Positions 7,272 through 15,582 of a DNA stretch of 64,000 nucleotides are shown here, one piece after another. The notes beneath the pieces were generated by a model, which made no database searches, was not told where the DNA came from, and saw only the letters and a program-made list of their open reading frames with translations. How positions within the stretch are numbered: the first letter of the stretch is position 1; each line of letters begins with the position of its first letter. Where the stretch lies: the NCBI RefSeq assembly GCF_015354505.1, contig NZ_JACAFP010000001.1, positions 276,117 through 340,116 of the forward strand, read 5' to 3'. Source of the DNA: Microbacterium sp. UFMG61 (GTDB taxonomy: Bacteria > Actinomycetota > Actinomycetes > Actinomycetales > Microbacteriaceae). The translations under genes were made by a program, and so were the position numbers.

Positions 7272-9502
7272 GCGAGCAGAAGGCTCCGAAGAACCGTCGT
7301 CACCGGGGCGTCGCGCCCGCGGCGACCGTCGAGACCGAGATGACCGAAGAAGAGAAGTACGAGGCCGAGCTGGCCGAACAGGCGCGTCAGAACGGCGGCG
7401 GCTGGGACAGCGTGGCACCGGGCAAGGCCGACAACTTCGGCAAGAGCTTCTCGCGCATGATCGGGCTGCTGAAGCCGTCGGCGGCGTGGTTCATCTTCGT
7501 GTCGATCATGGGCGCCATCGGCGTCGTGCTGACCGTCGCGGCGCCGAAGGTGCTGGCTGAGGCCACCAACCTGATCTACACCGGCTTCCTCTCGAACCAG
7601 CTGGCGCAGTCGCAGGGCGACTTCCCCGGCTTCCCGGTCGGCACCGATCAGGACACCGTGGTCGAGCAGCTGCGCGCTTCCGGCCAGGACGACTTCGCCA
7701 ACCAGGTGGCCGCACTGCACGACTTCCAGGTCGGCGCGGGCATCGACTTCGACGCGCTGCGGTGGATCATCGCCGCGGTGCTCGCGATCTACGTGGTCGC
7801 GGCGTTCCTCAGCTGGGTGCAGGGGTACGTCATCAACGTCATCATGGTGCGCACCATGTGGCGCCTGCGCGAGCGGGTCGAGGCGAAGATCAACCGCCTG
7901 CCTCTGTCGTACTTCGACAAGGTGCAGCGCGGTGACCTGATCTCCCGAGTCACGAACGACATCGACAACATCACCCAGACCATGCAGCAGTCGCTTTCGG
8001 GTGCGCTCACGGCGGTGCTGACCGTGGTCGGTGTGCTGGTGCTGATGTTCTCGATCTCGTGGCAGCTCGCACTCGTCGCCCTCGTGGCGCTGCCCCTCAT
8101 GGCCGTGATCTTCGGCGTGATCGGGCCGCGCTCGCAGAAGGCGTTCGGCATCCAGTGGCGCAAGGTCGGGCGCCTCAACGCCCGCGTGGAGGAGGCTTTC
8201 TCGGGCCACGCGCTGGTCAAGGTCTTCGGCCGTGAGAAGGACGCCCTCGACAAGTTCAAGGCCGAGAACGAAGAGCTGTTCCAGGCGAGCTTCAAGGCGC
8301 AGTTCCTGTCGGGCATCATCATGCCGGCGATGACCTTCGTCGGCAGCCTCACCTATGTCGGGATCGCCGTGCTCGGTGGGCTCATGGTCGCGAGCGGCCA
8401 GCTGCGCATCGGTGATGTGCAGGCCTTCATCCAGTACTCCCAGCAGTTCACGCAGCCGCTGTCGGAGCTCGGCGGAATGGCGGCCGTGGTGCAGTCCGGC
8501 ACGGCGTCGGCCGAGCGCGTCTTCGAGCTGCTCGACTCCGAGGAGCAGGAGGCCGACGACGCTGAGGCCCCCGAGCTCGTGCAGGGTCGGGGCGTCATCG
8601 AGTTCGAGAACGTGAAGTTCTCGTACACGCCCGAGCGTCCCCTCATCACCGACCTGTCGTTCCGGGTGGAGCCGGGGCAGACGGTCGCGATCGTCGGCCC
8701 GACGGGTGCGGGAAAGACCACGCTCGTGAACCTCATCATGCGGTTCTACGAACTCAGCGGCGGGCGCATCACGCTCGACGGGCAGGACATCTCGGAGATC
8801 ACCCGTGATGACCTTCGGTCACGCACCGGCATGGTCCTGCAGGACCCCTGGCTCTTCGCCGGAAGCATCCGCGAGAACATCCGTTACGGTCGCTCCACCG
8901 CGACCGACGCCGAGGTGCTCGAGGCCGCCAAGGCGACCTACGTCGACCGATTCGTGCGGTCCTTGCCCGAGGGCTATGACACCGTTCTCGATGAGGACGC
9001 GTCGAATGTCTCGGCGGGCGAGCGTCAGCTGATCACGATCGCCCGTGCGTTCGTGGCGCAGCCGTCGATCCTGATCCTCGACGAGGCCACGTCTGCGGTC
9101 GACACCCGTACCGAGGTGCTACTGCAGCACGCGATGGCGGCGCTTCGCCAGGGGCGCACGTCGTTCGTGATCGCGCACCGTCTGTCGACCATCCGTGACG
9201 CCGACCTGATCCTCGTGATGGAGCACGGCGACATCGTCGAGAAGGGCACGCACGACGAACTGATCGCCGCGCAGGGTGCCTACTGGCGCCTGTACCAGTC
9301 GCAGTTCGAGCAGGCGGCGACCGACATCGATGCGGAAGACGCGCTCACCGGCTCGACGCCGGTGATGGTCAGCGGCGACGCGGATGAAGCCGCCACCGCC
9401 GCTCAGGTCGGCGCCACGGTCGGCACCTCCGCGCCTGCTGCTGCGGCGGCCGAAGCGCAGGCCGTGGTCGAGCGACCGCAGTCGGACGGATCGCAGGCCT
9501 GA
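7268..9502 (+). CDS. Heterodimeric ABC exporter, subunit with catalytic Walker B
   Basis: 744 residues. A charged N-terminal extension of ~60 residues precedes six TM helices with an enlarged first extracellular loop (about residues 100-150). The nucleotide-binding domain has Walker A GPTGAGKTT near 480 and Walker B ILILDEATSAVD with the catalytic Glu. Its signature is VSAGERQ, a departure from LSGGQ. Combined with the Asp-for-Glu change in the partner, this gives one dead and one working composite ATP site, so the two proteins should form an obligate heterodimer. The Ala-rich C-terminal ~60 residues look disordered. Start fixed by the ATGA overlap. Confidence 0.92.
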   Translation: MSEQKAPKNRRHRGVAPAATVETEMTEEEKYEAELAEQARQNGGGWDSVAPGKADNFGKSFSRMIGLLKPSAAWFIFVSIMGAIGVVLTVAAPKVLAEATNLIYTGFLSNQLAQSQGDFPGFPVGTDQDTVVEQLRASGQDDFANQVAALHDFQVGAGIDFDALRWIIAAVLAIYVVAAFLSWVQGYVINVIMVRTMWRLRERVEAKINRLPLSYFDKVQRGDLISRVTNDIDNITQTMQQSLSGALTAVLTVVGVLVLMFSISWQLALVALVALPLMAVIFGVIGPRSQKAFGIQWRKVGRLNARVEEAFSGHALVKVFGREKDALDKFKAENEELFQASFKAQFLSGIIMPAMTFVGSLTYVGIAVLGGLMVASGQLRIGDVQAFIQYSQQFTQPLSELGGMAAVVQSGTASAERVFELLDSEEQEADDAEAPELVQGRGVIEFENVKFSYTPERPLITDLSFRVEPGQTVAIVGPTGAGKTTLVNLIMRFYELSGGRITLDGQDISEITRDDLRSRTGMVLQDPWLFAGSIRENIRYGRSTATDAEVLEAAKATYVDRFVRSLPEGYDTVLDEDASNVSAGERQLITIARAFVAQPSILILDEATSAVDTRTEVLLQHAMAALRQGRTSFVIAHRLSTIRDADLILVMEHGDIVEKGTHDELIAAQGAYWRLYQSQFEQAATDIDAEDALTGSTPVMVSGDADEAATAAQVGATVGTSAPAAAAAEAQAVVERPQSDGSQA

Positions 9503-9527
9503 CCGCCGCCGCTCCGACGACAGAAGT

Positions 9528-9575
9528 GCACGGACCGACGCCCCTCCCCTCCCGGGACGGGGCGTCGTTCCGTGC
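9528..9575. terminator. Hairpin between exporter and D,D-carboxypeptidase genes
   Basis: A two-part stem: GCACGGA pairs with TCCGTGC and GACGCCCC with GGGGCGTC, separated by small internal bulges. It lies between convergent gene ends and would serve both. Confidence 0.65.
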
Positions 9576-9620
9576 GCAGGGTCGCCGCGGGAGGAGTCGC
9601 AGCGTTCGGGCTTCGCTCCG

Positions 9621-11123
9621 TCAGCGACGGGGTGTGTCGGACAGGCCGAAGAGCTCGAGCGGATGAGTCAGGCGCCACCAGGGGCTGGGTCCGTCGACGT
9701 CCTCGGCGAGCACCAGAGACGTCGCGCTCGTGTTCAGGGGGCCCACGCTCGTGAGGGTGCCGACCTGATCGCCTGATTCCCGGTCCTCACCGAGATCGAA
9801 CGACGGGGTGACCTCGGCGGCGACGCCGTTCCAGAGCACGACGTCGGAATCCTCGTCCGCCACGATGTCGACGGTCGTTCCCCAGACGGTCGACACCGTG
9901 CCGATGACGGTTCCCTTCGTGAGTACCGGCTGCTGCGCATCGAGGGCGGTCTCGACCTGCGCGAACAGGGCCCGGGTCTCGGCGAGACGCTGCTCGTCGT
10001 CGACCTGACCGAGCACGCTCGCGAAGACGTGCACGGTCGTGCCGTCGACCGTGATGTCCTTGGCCGTCAGCAGGTTCCAGCTGTCGCCCAGAGTGCCCGT
10101 CTTCACTCCGACGACACCCGCATCCGCCAGCATCCCGTTCGTGTTCACCACGGTGCCGGCCCCGGGTAGATCGACCGACGGGGTCGCGACGATCTCGGCG
10201 AAGACCGGGTTCTGCATGGCGATCTCGGCCAGCGCGATGAGCGCCTGCGGCGTCGCGGTGTTCCGCTCATCGAAGCCCGAGGGGGTCGCGATCGTGATGT
10301 CGGTGAGCCCGCGATCGCTCAGCCAGGTCGTTGCGGCGTCCGCGAAGGCCGCGTTCGAGCCCCAGATCTCCTGCGCGAGCCGGTCGATGTAGTTGTTCGC
10401 CGAGCCGAGCAGCGTTCCCTGCAGCAGCTGATACTCGGTCAGCACGCCGCCCACCGGCACGTCGAGGGCCGACTGATCGAGCCGGCGATACTGCCAGTAC
10501 TCGAGGTTGTCGGCACGGGTGAAGGAGAACTCCGGGCCCTGCTCGCCCACCGCGAGGGGCATGCGGTCGAGCACCATCAGGCTCGAGACGACCTTCGTGA
10601 TGCTGGCGATCGCCGCCTGATCGACGGTCGACGATGTGGTGCCGAGCCCGCTGATGCCCACGGCGGCGCTGCCCTGCGCCGGCCACAGCACCTCGGCGGG
10701 CGGTGCGGCGGTGGCCGAGATCTCCGCCGCGGCGACCGTCGGCGCGACCTCGTGCAGCGGCCACAGCATCGTCGAGCCCGCGTAGGCGCCGACGAGTCCG
10801 ACGATGAGCGCCAGGGGGACGAGCACTCCCGGGGTGGCGATGCGGGGCCGCAGGTGCGCATCGCGCAGAAGCGCTCCACCCTCGACGGTGCGCTCGGAGG
10901 GCTCGTCGTCGAGATCGGCGGTGGCCGACTGCCGGCCGATCTCGACCGGGTCGATCCAGGTGAGGGCGGTGGCTCCACGGCCCTCCTCCGCCCACTGCGC
11001 ATCCGGCTCGGCGTCGGCGGGTGAGCCCGGGGCAGCGCCGAAGGTCGCATCGAGCTCGTCATCCTGACGGGCGGCATCGGCGGGCGCGTCGGGAGTGGCC
11101 TCGGCGGAGTCTGGAGCGGTCAC
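9621..11123 (-). CDS. D-alanyl-D-alanine carboxypeptidase-like penicillin-binding protein
   Basis: 500 residues. A disordered cytoplasmic region (1-98) and one TM helix (about 99-123, GVLVPLALIVGLVGAYAG) precede an extracytoplasmic serine peptidase S11-like domain. The three active-site motifs are present: SITK (Ser174, Lys177), SANN (SxN) and KTGT. This class trims peptidoglycan stem peptides. The GTG at 11123 follows TACCGT by 6 nt, so it is probably leaderless. The next upstream gene is divergent and starts with a TPP riboswitch. Confidence 0.88.
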   Translation of the reverse strand: MTAPDSAEATPDAPADAARQDDELDATFGAAPGSPADAEPDAQWAEEGRGATALTWIDPVEIGRQSATADLDDEPSERTVEGGALLRDAHLRPRIATPGVLVPLALIVGLVGAYAGSTMLWPLHEVAPTVAAAEISATAAPPAEVLWPAQGSAAVGISGLGTTSSTVDQAAIASITKVVSSLMVLDRMPLAVGEQGPEFSFTRADNLEYWQYRRLDQSALDVPVGGVLTEYQLLQGTLLGSANNYIDRLAQEIWGSNAAFADAATTWLSDRGLTDITIATPSGFDERNTATPQALIALAEIAMQNPVFAEIVATPSVDLPGAGTVVNTNGMLADAGVVGVKTGTLGDSWNLLTAKDITVDGTTVHVFASVLGQVDDEQRLAETRALFAQVETALDAQQPVLTKGTVIGTVSTVWGTTVDIVADEDSDVVLWNGVAAEVTPSFDLGEDRESGDQVGTLTSVGPLNTSATSLVLAEDVDGPSPWWRLTHPLELFGLSDTPRR

Positions 11124-11196
11124 CTCCTCACGGTACCGAATCAGCGGCGGGATTCCCGGCGCTGCAACAGGTGGGGACGAGAGTGTCGGTACTGGG

Positions 11197-11202
11197 TAAG
11201 AT
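11197..11202 (+). promoter_or_regulatory. -10 box of the ykoEDC operon
   Basis: TAAGAT lies about 12 nt before the first paired bases of the TPP riboswitch, so transcription would start near 11209. No clear -35 is seen. Confidence 0.5.
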
Positions 11203-11213
11203 CGGGAGGACAA

Positions 11214-11302
11214 CCACGGGAGTCCGGCGAGCCGGGCTGAGAGGGAGCGAATCGCGCTTCGACCGTCGAACCTGATCTGGGTCATGCCAGCGCAGGGAGG
11301 AG
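11214..11302 (+). promoter_or_regulatory. TPP riboswitch (THI element)
   Basis: All conserved blocks are present in order: ACGGGAGTCC, GGCTGAGAGGGAG, GACCGTCGAACCTGATCTGG and GTCATGCCAGCGCAGGGAGG. The 3' block merges with the ribosome site GGAGGAG of ykoE, 6 nt before its ATG. This fits translational shut-off when thiamine pyrophosphate is bound. Confidence 0.95.
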
Positions 11303-11308
11303 CATTCA

Positions 11309-11980
11309 ATGAGCACATCCACGTCCGGATCCACCACCGGATCGGCATCGGCGGCCGCAGCATCCGCCGCTTCCTCACCGAAGGGTCTCGGTCGCCCCGG
11401 ACTCTGGCGCTGGCGAGTGGTCGACATCGTCGTCGCGAGCGTCATCGCCGTCGCGTGCGCCGTGATCTTCCTGCTCTGGAACGTCGGCTACGAGGTTCCG
11501 AGCACCGTCCTCACCCCGCTCCTGCCGGGTGTGCAGGGCCTGTTGGCAGGCCCGTGGCTCATCGCCGGCGTGCTGGGCGGGCTCATCATCCGAAAGCCCG
11601 GTGCTGCTCTCTACACCGAGCTCGTCGCCGCGATCATCTCGGCGCTGGTCGGCAACGCCTGGGGCCCGCTGACGATCGTGTCGGGCCTCGTTCAGGGACT
11701 CGGCGCCGAGCTGATCTTCCTGATCTTCCTCTACGGCGTCTGGCGTCTGCCGGTCGCGATGCTGGCCGGTGCCGGCGCGGGTCTCGCCTGCGGCATCAAC
11801 GACCGCATCCTCTGGTACGCGGGCGCCGACACCCTCTTCACCACCGTCTACATCGTCTCGACCACGGTCTCGGGCGCGGTGATCGCCGGCCTCGGCGCCT
11901 GGCTGATCGCGCGAGGTCTCGCGGCGACGGGAGCCCTGAGCCGGTTCGCCGCCGGCCGCGAGGTCACCGCACGGGTGTGA
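11309..11980 (+). CDS. ykoE: ECF transporter S component for thiamine precursor (YkoE)
   Basis: 223 residues: a Ser/Ala/Gly-rich head, then about six hydrophobic helices beginning VVDIVVASVIAVACAVIFLLWN. The sequence (GVQGLLAGPWLIAGVLGG, INDRILWYAGADTL) resembles YkoE, the substrate-binding membrane subunit of the HMP/thiamine ECF transporter. Its place behind a TPP riboswitch and in front of the ATPase and T component strengthens the call. It overlaps the next gene by GTGA. Confidence 0.9.
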   Translation: MSTSTSGSTTGSASAAAASAASSPKGLGRPGLWRWRVVDIVVASVIAVACAVIFLLWNVGYEVPSTVLTPLLPGVQGLLAGPWLIAGVLGGLIIRKPGAALYTELVAAIISALVGNAWGPLTIVSGLVQGLGAELIFLIFLYGVWRLPVAMLAGAGAGLACGINDRILWYAGADTLFTTVYIVSTTVSGAVIAGLGAWLIARGLAATGALSRFAAGREVTARV

Positions 11981-13437
11981 CCTCGCCCACGACGCCCGCC
12001 ACCCTCGAAGCTCGCGGCTGGGGGTGGCGGTATGCGACGCGGCTGCGCTGGGCGGTGCGCGAGGTCGACCTGCGCATCGAGCCGGGGGAGCGGGTGCTGC
12101 TGCTCGGCGCCTCGGGCTCGGGCAAGTCGACCCTGCTGCAGGGGTTCGGCGGCGTGCTCGGCGGGGCCGACGAGGGCGAGACCCATGGAGCGCTGCTCGT
12201 CGACGGGATCGCGCCCACCGATGCGCGGGGCCGGGTCGGCATGGTCCTGCAGGACCCCGACACCCAGACGATCCTCGCGCGCGTCGGCGACGACGTCGCG
12301 TTCGGATGCGAGAACCTCGGCGTGTCTCGTGACGAGATCTGGACGCGGGTGCGGCACGCCCTGGACGCGGTCGAGCTCGACGTCGCGCTCGACCGGTCGA
12401 CCGCGGCGCTGTCGGGCGGCCAGAAGCAGCGCCTCGCGCTCGCCGGTGTGCTCGCGATGCGCCCCGGTGCGATCCTGCTCGACGAGCCCACGGCCAACCT
12501 CGATCCGCAGGGCGTGCAGGACGTGCGCGATGCCGTCGCCGCCGCGCTCGATGCGACGGGTGCCACGCTCGTCGTGATCGAGCACCGCATCGACGTCTGG
12601 CTGCCGCTCGTCACCCGTGTGATCGTGCTCGGCGCCGAGCCGGAGGGCACGATCGTGCTCGCCGACGGCACTCCCGACGAGGTGCTGGGCGCCCGTGGCG
12701 CCGAGCTCGCGGCATCCGGCGTCTGGGTTCCCGGTCACCCGCCGGCGGTGCCGCCTGCGCCCGCGCAGCGTCCGGGAGAGACCCTCATCGAGACCCGGGG
12801 GTTGACGGTCGCACGACGCCGCGGGCTGGCCGTCGCCGGCCCGTTCGACCTCGAGCTGCGGGCCGGTGAGGTGGTCGGCGTCACCGGACCCAACGGTGCC
12901 GGAAAATCCACCCTCGGGCTGACCCTCGCGGGACTCATCCCCGCCGAGGCGGGGCACGTCGCGGCGCTGCCCGCGCTCGCCGCGGGGGAGAAGAGCGATC
13001 CCTTCCGCTGGTCATCGCGCGCTCTGCTCACCCGCATCGCCACGGTGCTGCAGACGCCCGAACATCAGCTCCTCGCGAAGACCGTGCGCGACGAGCTGTC
13101 GGTCGGCCCCCGCGCTCTGCGGATGGCCGAGAGCGAGATCGCCGCGCGCGTCGACGAGCTCCTCGCGCGCCTGCGGCTCACGGCACTGGCCGACGCGAAT
13201 CCCTACACGCTTTCCGGAGGCGAGAAGCGTCGGCTCACGGTCGCCGCTGCGCTCGCCGCCCGGCCGCGGATGCTGGTGCTCGACGAGCCCACGTTCGGGC
13301 AGGATGCCTCGACCTGGGCCGAGCTGGTCGGCTTCATCGCACGACTGCGCGACGAGGGAACGGCGATCGTCGCGATCAGCCACGACGAGGCCGTGCTCGA
13401 CGCACTGCACGCTCGACGTGTCGAGGTGGCCCGATGA
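11977..13437 (+). CDS. ykoD: ECF transporter duplicated ATPase (YkoD)
   Basis: 486 residues with two complete ABC domains in one chain. Domain 1 has Walker A GASGSGKST, signature LSGGQKQR and Walker B ILLDEPTANLD; domain 2 has GPNGAGKST, LSGGEKRR and LVLDEPTFGQD. A fused double ATPase is the usual form in Yko-type ECF systems. GTG start at the GTGA overlap with ykoE; ends with an ATGA overlap to ykoC. Confidence 0.93.
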   Translation: MTSPTTPATLEARGWGWRYATRLRWAVREVDLRIEPGERVLLLGASGSGKSTLLQGFGGVLGGADEGETHGALLVDGIAPTDARGRVGMVLQDPDTQTILARVGDDVAFGCENLGVSRDEIWTRVRHALDAVELDVALDRSTAALSGGQKQRLALAGVLAMRPGAILLDEPTANLDPQGVQDVRDAVAAALDATGATLVVIEHRIDVWLPLVTRVIVLGAEPEGTIVLADGTPDEVLGARGAELAASGVWVPGHPPAVPPAPAQRPGETLIETRGLTVARRRGLAVAGPFDLELRAGEVVGVTGPNGAGKSTLGLTLAGLIPAEAGHVAALPALAAGEKSDPFRWSSRALLTRIATVLQTPEHQLLAKTVRDELSVGPRALRMAESEIAARVDELLARLRLTALADANPYTLSGGEKRRLTVAAALAARPRMLVLDEPTFGQDASTWAELVGFIARLRDEGTAIVAISHDEAVLDALHARRVEVAR

Positions 13438-14231
13438 TCGATCCGCTCACGGCCCGCGTCGATCGTGCAGGACCCATCGCGCCGCGGTCCGCCCTGGCCA
13501 AGCTCGCGGCTGCTCTGCTCATCGCCCTGCCTCTCGTTCTCTCGATCGACGTCGTCTCGGCATCCGTCGCACTCCTCCTCGAGATCCCGCTGCTGCTGCT
13601 CGCCGGGCTCCGGGCGAAGGAGTTCTGGACGCGCACCGCGGTGCTGTGGATCGCGGCGCCGCTCGGTGCCGTCACGATCGCGCTGTACGGCGCGACGAGC
13701 GGGACGATTCACTTCGAGTGGTTGGTCGTCCGCATCAGCGACGGGTCGCTCGCACTCGCTGCGGCGACGGCCGTGCGCGTGCTCGCGATCGGGCTGCCGG
13801 CCGTGGTCCTCTTCGTCACCGTGGACCCCACGGATCTCGCCGACGGGCTGGCGCAGCGTGTGAAGCTGCCGGCGCGGTTCGTCGTCGGCGCGCTCGCCGG
13901 GATGCGGATGCTGGGGCTGCTCACCGACGACTGGCGGGCGCTGGCACTGGCGCGACGGGCACGCGGGGTCGCCGACCAGGGACGCGTGCGCCGTGCGTTC
14001 GGAATGGCGTTCGCGCTGTTCGTGCTGGCGATCAGACGCGGATCGTCGCTCGCGACGGCCATGGAGGCGCGCGGCTTCGGCGGCACCGGACCGCGCTCGT
14101 GGGCGCGCGAATCGACCTGGGATCGACGGGACACCGGTCTCGTGATCGTCGCTGCGCTCATCCCCGCGGTCGCGATCGCGGCCGCAGTGCTGACGGGAGC
14201 GTGGAACTTCATCCTCGGTCCGACGGCCTGA
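13434..14231 (+). CDS. ykoC: ECF transporter T component (YkoC, CbiQ/EcfT family)
   Basis: 265 residues. Hydrophobic helices (KLAAALLIALPLVLSIDVVS, SVALLLEIPLLLLAGL) and a cytoplasmic coupling part with ARRARG and MEARGFGG. These are the two Ala-Arg-Gly motifs that insert into the ATPases in EcfT proteins. Third gene of the TPP-controlled operon; the operon lacks a separate ykoF gene. Confidence 0.9.
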   Translation: MIDPLTARVDRAGPIAPRSALAKLAAALLIALPLVLSIDVVSASVALLLEIPLLLLAGLRAKEFWTRTAVLWIAAPLGAVTIALYGATSGTIHFEWLVVRISDGSLALAAATAVRVLAIGLPAVVLFVTVDPTDLADGLAQRVKLPARFVVGALAGMRMLGLLTDDWRALALARRARGVADQGRVRRAFGMAFALFVLAIRRGSSLATAMEARGFGGTGPRSWARESTWDRRDTGLVIVAALIPAVAIAAAVLTGAWNFILGPTA

Positions 14232-14260
14232 CCTCACCCCTGACCGACCCCCAGGCCATA

Positions 14261-14281
14261 CTCAGCTTTCTCATAGCTGAG
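14261..14281. repeat. Inverted repeat upstream of the TerC riboswitch
   Basis: CTCAGCT-ttctcat-AGCTGAG, a perfect 7-bp stem, lies just upstream of the promoter for the TerC transcript. It has no T-run. It could end the ykoEDC transcript or be a protein-binding site at the -35 region. Confidence 0.5.
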
Positions 14282-14297
14282 ATGCCGATGTATTCGC

Positions 14298-14303
14298 TAG
14301 CAT
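14298..14303 (+). promoter_or_regulatory. -10 box for the Mn riboswitch / TerC transcript
   Basis: TAGCAT lies ~8 nt before the first riboswitch stem, placing the transcript start near 14310. Confidence 0.45.
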
Positions 14304-14307
14304 CGAG

Positions 14308-14412
14308 TGAACCCAAGGGGAGTACTCCACCACGGGCGGCTCGTCATTACGGATGTCCCTGCATCCCGGGTCCCCGGTCCTCGTTCTCGAGGATGGAGAA
14401 GACCTTGGCGTC
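14308..14412 (+). promoter_or_regulatory. yybP-ykoY (manganese) riboswitch
   Basis: CCAAGGGGAGTA at 14313-14324 is paired with GGAGAAGACCTTGG at the 3' end. The outer stem is CCAAGG/CCTTGG, and the loops carry the class-defining GGGGAGTA and AAGACC blocks. Known members sense Mn2+ and control TerC/Alx-type or MntP exporters, which matches the gene 35 nt downstream. Confidence 0.88.
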
Positions 14413-14446
14413 GACATCGTCACGCCTACGTCTTCTGGAGACCCTC

Positions 14447-15487
14447 TTGAACATCACGCCTCTCGTGTGGATCATCACGATCGCCGTCACGATCGCCTTC
14501 TTCGTCTACGAGTTCTTCGCGCACGTTCGCAAACCCCACGAGCCCACCATCGGCGAGTCCGCCCGCTGGTCGGCGTTCTACATCGGCCTCGCGCTGCTGT
14601 TCGGCGTCGGCATCGGCACTGTCTCGGGCTGGACGTACGGGGGCGAGTACTTCGCCGGATACCTGACCGAGAAGGCGCTGTCGATCGACAACCTCTTCGT
14701 CTTCCTGATCGTGATGACCGGGTTCGCCGTGCCGCGGATCTATCAGCAGAAGGTGCTGATGATCGGCATCGTGATCGCGCTGATCATGCGCGGTGGATTC
14801 ATCGCGCTCGGTGCCACGCTGATCGAGAACTTCTCCTGGATCTTCTATCTCTTCGGTGCCCTGCTGCTGTTCCTCGCGTACCGCCAGGCCTTCGCCCAGG
14901 GCGACCACAACCCTGCCAACGGCCGCTTCATGCGGTTCGTGCGCCGCATCCTCCCGGTGAGCGACGAGTACAACGGTGACCGTCTCACGGTGAAGCGTGA
15001 CGGCAAGCGGTTCTTCACCCCGATGTTCCTCGTGATCATCGCGATCGGCTTCGTCGACCTGATCTTCGCGGTCGACTCGATCCCCGCGATCTACGGTCTG
15101 ACCGAAGAGGCGTACATCGTCTTCACGGCCAACGCGTTCGCCCTCATGGGTCTGCGCCAGCTGTACTTCCTCATCGGCGGTCTGCTGCAGCGCCTCGTGT
15201 ACCTCGCCCAGGGCCTCGCGGTCATCCTCGCCTTCATCGGCGTCAAGCTCGTGCTGCACGCGATGCACGTCAACGAGCTGCCGTTCATCAACGGCGGCGA
15301 GCCGATGCTGTGGGCTCCCGAGATCCCGATCTGGTTCTCGCTCGTGTTCATCGGCGCCACCATCGCCGTCGCCACCGTCGCGAGCCTCATGAAGACGCGC
15401 CGCGATGACAAGCGCGACGCGCTCGACGACTCGACCGCCTCGACCTCCGCACCCCTCACCACCGACACCCAGAAGGAACACTCGTGA
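14447..15487 (+). CDS. TerC-family membrane protein (Alx-like, probable Mn2+ efflux)
   Basis: 346 residues with about nine TM helices. TerC hallmarks are seen: EKALSIDNLFVFLIVM and FVDLIFAVDSIPAIYGLT, with the conserved acidic residues inside the membrane. The start is taken as TTG at 14447 because GGAG lies 6 nt upstream; an ATG at 14393 falls inside the riboswitch and is rejected. Control by a Mn riboswitch and the family's known role (Alx, MeeF/MeeY exporters) point to manganese export. The older label 'tellurium resistance' is not informative. A CNNM/CorC gene follows on the same transcript. Confidence 0.9.
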   Translation: MNITPLVWIITIAVTIAFFVYEFFAHVRKPHEPTIGESARWSAFYIGLALLFGVGIGTVSGWTYGGEYFAGYLTEKALSIDNLFVFLIVMTGFAVPRIYQQKVLMIGIVIALIMRGGFIALGATLIENFSWIFYLFGALLLFLAYRQAFAQGDHNPANGRFMRFVRRILPVSDEYNGDRLTVKRDGKRFFTPMFLVIIAIGFVDLIFAVDSIPAIYGLTEEAYIVFTANAFALMGLRQLYFLIGGLLQRLVYLAQGLAVILAFIGVKLVLHAMHVNELPFINGGEPMLWAPEIPIWFSLVFIGATIAVATVASLMKTRRDDKRDALDDSTASTSAPLTTDTQKEHS

Positions 15488-15582
15488 ACCAGTCGCGCCG
15501 ATCCGACGCGTCCGCAGACCCTGACAGACCCGGCGCCCGAAAGACCTCGGGCGCCCCTGCACCCCGTGAGGTGACCCGCTGA
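15484..15582 (+). CDS. Possible 32-residue small ORF bridging terC and the CNNM gene
   Basis: GTG overlaps the terC stop (GTGA), and its TGA overlaps the next ATG (TGATG). The peptide starts VNQSRRSDASADPD and is polar, with no hydrophobic segment. A hairpin lies within it. It may be a translational relay that couples terC to the CNNM gene rather than a functional protein. Confidence 0.3.
   Translation: MNQSRRSDASADPDRPGARKTSGAPAPREVTR
15532..15555 (+). terminator. Terminator-like hairpin between terC and the CNNM gene
   Basis: A perfect 9-bp stem GGCGCCCGA / TCGGGCGCC with a 6-nt loop and no T-run. It could lower downstream expression or stabilise the terC mRNA. Confidence 0.5.

Noticed and set aside
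14261..14281. MntR/DtxR operator before TerC
   Set aside because: The inverted repeat does not match known MntR or DtxR consensus words; kept only as an inverted repeat.
14393..14446. ATG start for TerC at 14393
   Set aside because: It lies in the riboswitch's conserved 3' loop; the TTG at 14447 has a well-spaced GGAG.
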